Shown here: piece by piece, positions 45,700 to 55,645 of the stretch
Layout: each line of letters opens with the position of its first letter
Numbering within the stretch: position 1 is the stretch's first letter
Source of the DNA: Phyllostachys edulis
Lineage: Eukaryota; Streptophyta; Magnoliopsida; Poales; Poaceae
Direction: 5' to 3'
Length of the DNA: 64,000 bases
NCBI GenBank assembly: GCA_036346405.1
Contig: CM070553.1
Span: 70,769,686-70,833,685 of the forward strand
Notes under the pieces: model-generated
Databases searched by the model: none
What the model saw: the letters and a program-made list of their open reading frames with translations, nothing else
Told to the model about the DNA's origin: nothing
Made by a program: the position numbers and the translations under genes

Positions 45700-45955
45700 C
45701 TTTGATCTCGACCGTTGAGGTCCTCCCTTGAGATCTTGACCGTTAGATCTCCTTTGGAGATCTACTCATCGACCTCCTGCGCCCTTTGATCTGGACCGCT
45801 GAGGTCCTCCCTTGAGATCTTGACCGTTAGATCTCCCTTGGGAGATCTACTCGTCGAGACCTCCTCGCGCCCTTTGATCCGGACCGTTGAGGTCCTCCCT
45901 TGAAATCTTGACCCTTAGACCTCCCTTGTGCAGATCCGAGTGTTAGGGCCTCCTC
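45700..45955. repeat. 84-88-bp minisatellite in solo LTR A (3 units)
   Basis: CTTTGATCTGGACCGYTGAGG starts units at 45700, 45784 and 45872. It is homologous to the five 91-bp units at 1063-1490. Confidence 0.8.
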
Positions 45956-46322
45956 GTTGTGAGCTTTGAGGACCTTCCAGACCTCTTCTTGAGTCCTTGG
46001 ACCTCTGTCTGTGACCTCCCCTTTGAGTGTCTTGGACCTCTTGCCCAGACCTCGCGGTGGTCTTTGGCGAATGACCCTTTTCGGTGGGGCCACCTCTTTG
46101 ACCAATGGTGCACCCTTTTGATCGGCCCCACTTGCCAGCCCTCTTCACCTTGTAATTATTGCTCTTGCCTCGAACTCAGGCGCATTTAATAGGTGTCGGG
46201 TCACATTAAATGCACCCATCCGAGGTACTTTATTTCAATTCTTTTTGGGCAAGCCCCGCCCAAGTAGTCCCGATTGCCAACACGCTCTGGGTTTCCTTGT
46301 GGTGCACACCACCAACCCCGGC

Positions 46323-46330
46323 TATATTTA
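46323..46330 (+). promoter_or_regulatory. TATA-like box of solo LTR A
   Basis: TATATTTA in GGCTATATTTAGCCTGGG, the counterpart of 1907. Confidence 0.45.
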
Positions 46331-48639
46331 GCCTGGGAGGGCAGGCCTTTGTAATCTTTTGCTCATTTCTTCCTTCCTTGCCTCCTCTGCTCGGTTCTTC
46401 CTTGCGCAAGACCCTCCCAAGGAGCTCTTTGAGGCAGTGTTAAGCCTCTTGGTTTCCTTTTGGCTGAGTTGGTTTGAGTTCCTTTTTGGTTCTTTTGTTG
46501 TTCTCTGGCTTAGTGTGGTTTTGCTTATTTGGTTCTCTTGCTAACGTGTAGATCACGAGTTCGAGGAGATCTTGGACCCGGCTCTCTTTGCAGAAGGCTC
46601 TCCACTGCTTGACCAAGGCAAGCCACAGACCTCCTTTTGATCATCTTGAACCAAGCTTTGCAAATGTATTTCGGTTTAAATTATCATGCATGGCTATGTT
46701 TATAAGAAAATGGTTTGGGCTATAGTTACTTACCTACTTGTCAGATGCCCCTTTATACCTTGTCTCCATCATGTTATCATGATTCACCTTGTGAGCCTTA
46801 GGGTGGATAATTTAGTTGGTGTTCTTTGTTATTTGCCAACATGGGGGCCGTAGGTCTTATATAGCCTCGCTTAGAAAACGTGGTTTGAGCGTATCATGCT
46901 TCATCTCCAATAATCTTGACTAATAAGTTATGAAATGTGTGGTTGGTGCCATTGTTGAGCAATGGCGGGATGCCTAAGTCAGGTCGATCTGTGGTGTGAG
47001 ACCACTTGGTTAAAATTTGTGTGCCAAGACTGGGTGGTCTTTTGGCATGGGCTAATACAATTGTTTTGCTAAGGCAAGAAGGCAGGGAGTGAGTAGTGGG
47101 TGCTGTGCACACTGGTTTGTGGAAGTCTTGCCTTAGCACAATTAAGGACTTCACTTTGTATCTGTTTAATCGGGCCAATTAGTGCAACCACAAGATCATT
47201 TTATGGGAATGGTCTGGGCTGAATAATTAGCAATGAGATGGCTTGGGGCTATTTTGGTTGAGCGTGTGATTCGTTGGCGCAAGAGGGGCACCCCATAACC
47301 CCGTGGATTTCTAGACCATTTGGAGGATTATAAACCTTAGCGGGCAGCCCTAGTCGGGTTCAAAGCTTTGTAAAAGCCTTGTCGCTCTCTAGACTGCTCA
47401 CCTTAGGAAGTGAGCAAGGGTGACCGGAACCCATCCCGCTAGAGAGATCGTGGATTGTGGGTAAAGTTGTACACCTCTGCAGAGTAAAAGATCTATTCGA
47501 ATAGCCAAGTCCTTGGTCATGGACATGCTCAAGGAAATGGTGCAAGGGGTAGATGTTTCAAAAGCTTGTGCCACTGGACACTTCCGCGAGATGCTTTGGC
47601 TTTGCCTCGAAGAGACCTTGGCCGGCTCCAGAGGGGTCAAGGTTGGCTCGGGTAGTGGTCCAGGGGTTGGTTCGGACCTCTGGAATGGGTGTTCTGGAGT
47701 GGGTTTTGGGTGAGGACACAGCCCTTTGGTGTGATCGCACCTCCCCAATTTTTGGTTGTGGCCGTGAGTTGGTGCTCACACCACCTTTTATTAAAACATC
47801 AAAAGTATTATGTATTATGGTTTTACCTTGTCGCCTTTCAATCTATTATTGCTATTATTGTCAAATTTGGCTTTATGCAACTAACCATACAGCTCTCCAT
47901 TGGTAAGTCCTTGCATGAATATTATTGCATCTTCGCTCTCTGTGACTTGCTGAGTACATTCCAAGTACTCATGGCTTAAGCCCTGTGTCAAAGCAGATTA
48001 TGAGGATGACCAAGTGCGAGCGGTCTGGCAGACCTCTTCGAGGAGGAATTCTTCGACGACTAAGATGCCTAGGACGCCCTCCACCCGACACTGTGGGGCT
48101 TGTTGGATGGCTTGCGTGTTTTGGTGTTTGAGCCCTAGAGCTCCTTGTCGCCAGCCAGTAAGTCCTCATTGGTTTTGTAAGCCCTCGAAGGGCGACCTCT
48201 TGTTAACAAGCTTGACCATAAGGTCCTATTATATAAAGTTTAATTTGTCCCTTCATCTTTGTTTGACCTCGTGGTTGTGGTATTGGCTTGTGTTCTTGTG
48301 CGAGCTAGCTCGATTGTCCCGGGACTAGCTCAGATGCACAAAGGGACCACCAGGAGGTCCTCACGGACTTAGCTCGAGGTCCCGCCGACCTCTCTTGGTG
48401 ATGTGCTGGAGGTGCTACTGAGCAGGTGGCGGCCACGACCTCCAGGAGGTCCTCAAGACCTCTGGGAGGTCGATGGCGAGACCAAGACCTCCAGAGGTCC
48501 GAAGACCTCTGGGAGGTCCCGCACCTCCTCGGTAAAGCTCCATGCGGTGCTACCACATCCTTCCGTGGTGACTTCGCAGCGCAAAAAAAAAATGGTCCTC
48601 CCGGACCTCTTGCGGTACATCACGGGGTGGGTCGTCACA

Positions 48640-48644
48640 AACTT
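48640..48644. repeat. Target-site duplication aactt of solo LTR A, right copy
   Basis: Equal to 44432-44436. LTR B sequence (GTTATGCC...) resumes after it. Confidence 0.88.
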
Positions 48645-50055
48645 GTTATGCCTTGATCCTTTGTCACCCTAGTTGATATTTAGTTGGTAAATATTATAGC
48701 ACCAACGTGGGTTGATTAGTACGATTAGATTGCTTAGCCATGCCACGAATCACCGATCCATGTAAAGTGCAATTATTAACCTGACTAAGTGACTATGTAA
48801 TTTTGTAATAATCTGTGTGCACTATGTGTCCTCGTGGCATGTGTTGCACTTAATTCAACTGGGTGGGAAAAAGGTTTAGGCTGAGGCAAGTGGAAGGAAC
48901 TGTGTGACATGGTGGCTATGTGATATGGGTTTGTGAATCTGTGTGTCATATTTATCTTTGTGCCTTAGTGAGAACAATGGAAGTCTTGCCTCGGTCATTT
49001 AAGGACTGAACTTTGTGCGCCATTGAACTGAGCCCCCCCTGTACGACCACATGCCTGTTATGGGACGGGCCTAGCATAGTAAGATACGAATTCTTGGCAT
49101 TGTTTGCTCAGGTGGTAGGTTAGGCTATGTGAATAGGGTGGAGGTGTGTGCTACCACGTAGTCGCATCGCGGGACGGTTCGCCGCTTCCCTGTCCAACGG
49201 TGTGTGTTGTACCTTACACTGTGTATGGTTTGGTATGGCGTAGGCACATCGGGAGCATCTATGTTAAGATGAAGTTTCTGAAATGCTTTGTTACGATTAG
49301 TGCTTGCAACACTAGTTGTATCTTGTGGGTAAAGTGTACAAACTCTGCAGAGTGTAAACAAATCTATTCAAATAGCCGCGTCCTCGGTTATGGACAACGT
49401 TCGGGGATTTCACACGAGGGGTAGATCTTCATAAAACTGTGTGGGAAGGGAGCTGTGTGATTTAAATCATATAGCTATGTGAATAATCTGTTTAGGCTGT
49501 GTGTGTCTTTGTGAAATCAACTGTTCAAATTATTATTAATGTCTATTTGTTTTACCTGTCTTCAAATCTATTATTGTATTCAATTGCAAATATTGCATTT
49601 CTGCAAAAGAACCACAAAATGCCATTCTCTTGTAATAAGCCCGCATGTATACTTGCATTTCTGTGGTATGACTTGCGAGTACGGTGTGTACTCACGCTTG
49701 CTTTAAAATAAATCAAGCAGAAGAGGAGGAGTCTTCACCAGCATTCGAGGAGGAGTTTATCGAAGGTGCCTGATCATGGGGTCTTGATCCCAGTCGGTTG
49801 CCTGTGGTGAATCGATGGGACACCGCTGCCGTTTTTGTTTCCGCTGCTTTATTTCTCTGGTAGCCCTGCGTGGCTTAATAATTGTAAACTCGACCATAAG
49901 GTCAAACCATTATTTATTAATCAAACTATGCGTTTATGTTATTATTCACCTGTGTGGATCGATACTCATCTTTGTTGATACTGTGTGCACTAGCGTGATC
50001 CTAGACTAGTGCATAAAACACAGAGGGTCCAGAATTGTAATTTTGGGTCCCGACA

Positions 50056-50060
50056 CCCGG
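50056..50060. repeat. Target-site duplication cccgg of solo LTR B, right copy
   Basis: Equal to 42381-42385. CACTA-like subterminal repeats resume after it. Confidence 0.88.
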
Positions 50061-50384
50061 CAGTTAGCTATTTCCCGGTAGTTAGAGGTATTGCCGGCAG
50101 TTAAAGGTATTGCCGGCAGTTAACCTACCCTTGATTGCCGTTTTCCCGGCGATTAACTCCGCCTTGATTGTCTGCTTTCCCACGCTAGTTGTTTTCCGGC
50201 GATTAGAGTTTTCCGCGCTAATTGCCCTAAATAACTTTGTTTCCTCTAGCATGGTAGTTGGAGTTTCCCCGGCAATTATACATATTGCCGGCAGTTACTA
50301 CGCCTTTGATAGTCTTTTTCCCGGCAGTTAAATGCCCTGGATAACTATTACTACCATAATTTAATTATACCGTCCGGAGTAGTG

Positions 50385-50805
50385 AATTTAATATTTTCCC
50401 AATAGTTTGCAACATTCAATTGGAATTTACAAAACATACAATTTTCTCAATCGTACCACTTAGAAAACATCGTGTCAACAATCAAATACAGCTGCAACAC
50501 ATAGATGAAATTCAGATAATGCAAAATACATAAACCTGTCATATGAAATTACTGATAAGCACAACAGTACATGTGCAGTACACCATACACATGCAACTTC
50601 AAAATTCTGAGCATTCTAATATAGCCACGGTCTCCTTGGCATGTACAAAATATCCACACAAAATAAGTCAACAATACTAGTCTATCCTTGACACATGTAA
50701 ATTCTTCAACCCCTTCTACCACAATACATGGAGGTTATGGAGCTGGATTTACATGGAGGAAAAATGATGAGGGTATTTACATGGAGGTTATGGAGATGGA
50801 TTTCT
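50385..50805. other. AT-rich spacer with a 53-bp tandem repeat
   Basis: There is no gene. TACATGGAGGTTATGGAG occurs at 50725 and 50778, and the second copy abuts the ABCC homology. Confidence 0.5.
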
Positions 50806-51259
50806 CCATTTATGGGCCAACTTATCGCCTGACATGGAAAGAGGGGGCTCTTCAGGAGTGCTTATGTATTGCAGAATTCTCTCTACTGATATGATATCGT
50901 TCTACAAATTGCACATGCTCCAGACAACCCACGCTTGCAGCGTGTTCAGATTAAGCCCATATGTGACTGCAAGACCAACAATTCCTGAAAGTAGGGTGTA
51001 ATTTTTTTTTATAAGCTAAACATCAACTCAGCTCTCATCTATTACCATCTATTCGATATAAATACTGTTCATAACTAACATCGTACCTGGATCGATGAGA
51101 CCAGTCGGCAGATTGATCAAAAATATCAAAGAGAAGGCAATTGTAAGGGATGACAACATATCCAGGCGGAAGCAAAGCCACTGCATTGCTCCAGCGTTGT
51201 AGAAATTTGGTCGAGAGTAGGCATCCATTAGATGGCTATTAGTTGATACAAACTGATTT
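50806..51259 (-). pseudogene. ABCC (MRP-type) transporter fragment, two exons
   Basis: On the minus strand the first exon part (51259-51087) reads NSHLMDAYSRPNFYNAGAMQ, then WLCFRLDMLSSLTIAFSLIF and LINLPTGLIDPG, ending at a GTACGA donor. After an intron of about 100 bases with a TTTCAG acceptor, the next exon (50984-50806) reads GIVGLAVTYGLNLNTLQAWV and ISVERILQYIS. This is the second transmembrane domain of plant ABCC transporters, which move conjugates across the tonoplast. A TAG replaces the Glu usually found after SMCNL. The homology ends before any nucleotide-binding domain. In the plus-strand order it lies left of, and on the minus strand is joined in frame downstream of, EMF1-like sequence. 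Confidence 0.85.
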
Positions 51260-52233
51260 TTAGGCCATGCTGTAGATTTGTATCTGATTCTCAGTGTAGA
51301 CTTATCGGATTCAATATGCCGCATGCCATCTGTGTTGGACCTATTTATCTCTAGGTTATTATTCTGAATATTTTCATCACCTCGCTGGGTACTAATAGTA
51401 GGTAGCATTTTTTTCTTGCTCAAATTCCCAGCCGAGGATAGAAAATCTTGATGCATATCTTTAGAAGCAAAGATATCCACAGTAGATTTTGAATTAGCAG
51501 CACACGAATCAAAATCCTTGTGTTCTTCACATGGACCGCTGTTGCAGACCTGATCACCTTTCTGCCCAGGTATTGGTTTAGGAACATTGGTCATATTGCA
51601 GTCAACAATCAGAATCTCCTGGGTTTTTCCATTTTCATCTGCATTTGGCGTCAGAGTTACTTCAGAAAGTTTTGGATTGCATGGGATTTCCGTGCCATTT
51701 CCTTCTTTGTTTGCCCTAATCTGGGAAACTTCAGGTAAAGCCGTAACATCCACAGAAGCATTATCTGAGATATTTGAGGTTGATTCATGATATAGGATGA
51801 CCCCTGTAAATCTGAGGACAACACAGCCACATTAGCTTATTTTATATTTTAAAAAAATCCTTGTTAGGAACTTACCAAGCTCTATCATACCTTTTGTGAG
51901 TGGATCAGTAATTTCCTCTGTAACTCCTTTCTTGCCAGAAGGTGAGTTGCGTTTGGAATTGCTTTCTTGGGCACTTTTCGAAATACTTGATCTATCAGCA
52001 TTCTTCCCTTGAGATGATTGTTGCGTGCAAGCAAGTAATCTTTTGGAATCAACACTTCGAACAAATGAAATAGAGCAACAATCACTTGAGTCATCCTGCT
52101 TCATAGAAACAGTTCTAGATGTTGTTCTATGGTCTGAACTTTTCACCTTATCCAAGCACTTTAAACAATCCCATCGTTGAAACTTTGCTATTGAAAATGG
52201 GCACGGACTGTTATAGCATTCATTGTATTGTTG
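51260..52233 (-). pseudogene. EMF1-like (EMBRYONIC FLOWER 1) fragment, two exons
   Basis: The minus-strand exon 52233-51876 reads PFSIAKFQRWDCLKCLDKVK, later SSQGKNADRSSISKSAQESN. It closely resembles rice EMF1 as I remember it (SPFSVAKFRRWDC, SSQGKNADRS). A GTAAGT donor and CTCAG acceptor bound an intron of 64 bases (51875-51812); splicing gives DLQG across the join. Exon 51811 onward continues with VDVTALPEVSQIRANKEGNG and PKLSEVTLTPNADENGKTQE, after a one-base frame change. EMF1 is a Polycomb-linked plant repressor of flowering genes. Only a middle part is present and it runs into ABCC sequence near 51260, so this is a chimeric remnant. The identification rests on memory of the rice protein. 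Confidence 0.65.
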
Positions 52234-54200
52234 CTGACCATGGAAAATCTAAGACAGCAAAATTTTGGATCCTTCTTCTGAACAAGAGCAACATACCCTC
52301 TGACATAAAAATAAATCATCAATAAGATGCACACCTTATGCATAGCACAATGTTTGCTTTAATGAATATACAGGGATAAACTCATAAAAGGCCTACAGAA
52401 TCCAAAAACACTTCAACACCAAGTGTAGGCAGTTTCTTTCATAGCTTGTACCACAAACCTTGTTGCCCAGAAAAGGGCCTCCATTGACATGCGCAACAAC
52501 TAACACACTGGATAAGTATCATATTCCGATGTGCATGAACTAGTAGCTATTGCAAATAGATATGATAACACCAAGAGAGAGAATTTCTACAGAGTACAAA
52601 AACAAATGATTGTCCTCTCATCTTGTGAGCATATATGCAATAATTATTTGAATTTTTATATTTTTCTAGAATGAATTCTCCTTGTAAACAACCTGATGAA
52701 TTATAAGCTAGTATGTAACTGAATTGAGGATGCATGACTAAAATAATCAAGTATATTAATGTCAAAACATGCAAATTGGGAGTGCAGAGGCATAGATAAA
52801 TAATTATTGAAAGTATAGGGACTCAGTGACCAATTTTATAGTAGGGACCAAAGTGAAATGTTTCAGAAAGTACTAGGCTCTAGCAGGGTTTTGAAAACCG
52901 GTATGAAACCAACTAGGCCCCAGATTTTTTTCTCATCAACAAGAAAAGAAACAAATGAAAAGGTATCCTTTTTGTGAAAAACATATGCCAGTGAGTTACC
53001 AGCATAGTGGGAAAAATATATTAATGAGCCAAAAGCTTGCATACCAGCAATAAAGGAGTTGAATGATAAAGGATGCAATAAAGGAGTTGAATGATAAAGG
53101 ATTGGTTAATTAGTTCAAGCAACCTGAATGGGGCGAATGGTTTATATATATTTACTCTAGAATCTCTGAACACTCCAAATGACTGACCATGGAAGTCTTA
53201 AAACAAACAAAATGTAAATTTGGATAGAGGCAGTCTATTCTAACCACACCCCCTTACGTGCAACAAACCTTATAACAAGTTCTATAAGGAACCATGGCAT
53301 AAGAAAAATAATAATAATGTTAGGCCCTACTAATCTGAGAACCCAAATTGTTTAGATTCATTTCATTAGTGATCAGCCGGTTCCGTAAAAATATTAGATA
53401 CAAATCTACAGCATGGCCTGAATGCATGCACCACACATATGAGACAAATATGAACAAACACATAATCAATAAAAATTTGGTCGAGAGTAGGCATCCTTTT
53501 CTAATTGATTAACTTATGCTTCGTAATAATAAGACAAGTATAAAAGATATAACCACCACCAATTCACTAATAGAACTTGCTATCCCCGAATCGAAATTGA
53601 ACAAAGACAATAACAGTACACACAACACAAGTGCCTGAAGTTAATTCTTGAAAGAAGACTGGAATAACAATTGAAACAAAACTCAACCATCCAGGCAAAA
53701 GTTGGTTACTTTTCTATCTGTAGGACTATAAAGTATAAACACTCTTAGTGTCTTAGTTCTTCCAAAGAAATCACTTCAAAGATAGTTTCACATGTCCCAA
53801 CCAAGAAGGTTTTCTGTTCTCGCTTTCACTCAACAACTTCTACTATGCTACAAGTTCCATTTTTATTTCCAAGTAACATACCTTTTGTATCCCTCTTTTT
53901 TCTTTTTCTTTAAAACCTTTCACGATGATCCAAGTCGAAGGTATGACATGATTTTAGCAATCCCGCAAGCCACGTAACCATCCACATCGACAAGAACCAT
54001 CTCCTGCAGAAGCAAGAAGAATGTTGGAAAAGACAAGGAAAAATTATAAGAAACTTCAATATCGTATATGTCATATTGTCATAATACCTCCGAATAGGGC
54101 AATCACTTTTGCTCTGTGAAGAGTTGTCGGAATATCATTGGTAAGTCCATCCTCCCGGTTGATTACATGAAATTTATTACTTTGCTCGCTAAAATCAATA
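52234..54200. other. Non-coding region upstream of the EMF1-like exons
   Basis: It is AT-rich. A 29-bp tandem duplication (GCAATAAAGGAGTTGAATGATAAAGGAT-like, 53047-53103) and a 24-bp copy of ABCC exon sequence (53473-53496) are present. A minus-strand segment 54003-53920, preceded by a CTGCAG acceptor, reads EMVLVDVDGYVACGIAKIMS and could be a further captured exon. I do not recognise it. Otherwise I see nothing. Confidence 0.4.
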
Positions 54201-54299
54201 CACTACTACAAAACAAAGCTATAGTAGACGCTTATCACGCATTTGCCTTTGGAACCGCCTCGTGTTGGCTATTGCTTGCACTGCGGGTGGCGCGGAAGA

Positions 54300-54620
54300 A
54301 TATCACGAGCGGTATTTTTAGAACCGTCGTGATAGTCATCTATCACAGACGGTTTGTAAATAGAACCGTCGTGATATTACATGACGGTTCTATTCACAAA
54401 CCGCCTGCGTGATAATCACCCAATCACGCATTTGTTCTATTTAATAACCGTCATGTAATATCACGAGCGGTTCTATTTACAAACCGCTGCGTGATTTGGG
54501 TGATTATCACAGATGGTTTGTGAATAGAACCGTCAGGTAATATCACATACGGTTCTATTTACAAACCGTCAGTGATAGATGACTATCACGCACGGTTTTA
54601 TTAAGAACCGCTCGTGATAT
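54300..54620. repeat. Imperfect palindrome in CACTA left end (130-bp arms)
   Basis: Arms 54300-54429 and 54488-54620 are inverted copies separated by about 58 bases. They consist of ATCACGNACGGTTYTATT and AACCGTCNGTGAT modules. Such modules are the presumed binding sites of the CACTA TNPA-type protein. Confidence 0.85.
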
Positions 54621-54630
54621 GCCCATCGCG

Positions 54631-54638
54631 TATAAATT
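54631..54638 (+). promoter_or_regulatory. TATA box of the tnp2 gene
   Basis: TATAAATT in GCGTATAAATTGAGCGC directly follows the palindrome, so the palindrome sits in the promoter of the transposase gene. Confidence 0.6.
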
Positions 54639-55645
54639 GAGCGCGACACATCCTCTCGCCAAGACCGCCAGTGTCCACTTGCCGCCTGACCGCCGCTGTG
54701 CCTCTGCCACTCCTCCGCTGCAAGGCGTTTGGATAAATATAATCAACTGCCCTCTGCTGGGCTCCACTTAGATCTGGTAGCTAGCTTCTCCTCCCAGTGC
54801 GGTCACTTCCTCCCTAGCTCCTCCAATCTGCGATTTCTCCCTAATTAAACAGATGAAGTAATATCTGATTATCCTTTTTCCACTCTATTGATTAGTGAAT
54901 TTCCGACTTTGCTACTCGTACATAGACGCTAATGTTTTGTTTTCTTTGTTGTATTCCTTAATCGGAAGCATAGGGTTTAGGTTTCAATTAATACTACTTA
55001 ATGGGAAAAGGCAAAACGTCGTACATCTAGCTCTCAATTTGATGGACCCTATTTGTAGAAAATGAAAAGCAAAACATGTAGCCTTTAATTAATCTGTGTA
55101 ATTCCTTTGTGCAACGATGAGACAAAACGAGTAAGTACGTGCAAAGAAGTGAAAGTCTTAATCGTAACTAATTTCATGAGTAGTTTTCAGAACAGATTAA
55201 AAGAAGAATTTATGACACACCAAGATAAGTCACATGTGCAATGATGTATTTTATATTTCCTCCATTTATATCCATGAAGAAACGCCATCACAAAGGGTTT
55301 ATTGTTTCAATTATATGAAAACGGATACCGCAAGAATCGCTCGGACCAACTTGCTAGTTATTAATTAGGATCTTCCTCTTGTCTTTTGTCTCGTATCTAA
55401 TCAACAATCATGCAGATAATCAATAATTATCCGTTCGCCACTTAGAGAGGAGAAGGTTGGACCCTTGCCCTAGCGCCCAACACCCGCCACCTCCTCCCCA
55501 TTGCGCCACCTTAGAGAGGAGAAGGAAAGGAGAGGAATCGTATTTTCTTCGTGACCTCCGAGGGTAACGATCTATAACCCTTTATATTTGCTATAAATTA
55601 ATCGCTAATCAATTTTGACACTAATTTGTTACATGCGTAGTGTAG
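54639..55645 (+). other. 5' leader or intron-containing region of tnp2
   Basis: One kilobase lies between TATA box and first recognisable coding sequence. CTTAGAGAGGAGAAGG occurs twice (about 55442 and 55511). No coding sequence is seen. Intron signals are possible but cannot be paired with certainty. Confidence 0.4.

Larger units (their letters stand above)
44437..48639 (+). mobile_element. Solo LTR, family A, complete (4203 bp)
   Basis: TGTAACGTCCC...GTCGTCACA is flanked by aactt on both sides and inserted into solo LTR B. It carries a 29-30-bp array at 45062-45214, an 84-88-bp array at 45700-45955 and a TATA-like box at 46323. It defines the true ends of this family, whose internal region is absent from the window. 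Confidence 0.88.
42386..50055 (+). mobile_element. Solo LTR, gypsy family B, interrupted
   Basis: It starts TGTAACATCCCAATTTTT and ends GGGTCCCGACA, like the LTRs at 13259 and 22036, with TSD cccgg on both sides and no internal region. After removing the nested family A LTR it is about 3.46 kb, some 430 bp longer than the LTRs of the complete element. The extra length lies mainly at 42850-43030 (upstream of TATA) and 49090-49265. Confidence 0.88.
42185..50384 (+). mobile_element. Small CACTA-like element split by nested LTRs
   Basis: The left end CACTACAACATGG (42185) and right end GTAGTG (50384) are inverted. The arms are filled with CCGGCAGTTA/CCGGCAATTA motifs (about 42300-42385 and 50056-50335), typical of CACTA subterminal repeats. 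Without the inserted LTR the element is about 530 bp and codes for nothing. The flanking triplets (att, aat) do not form a direct duplication. The inverted match extends to ATTCACTAC. Confidence 0.6.
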
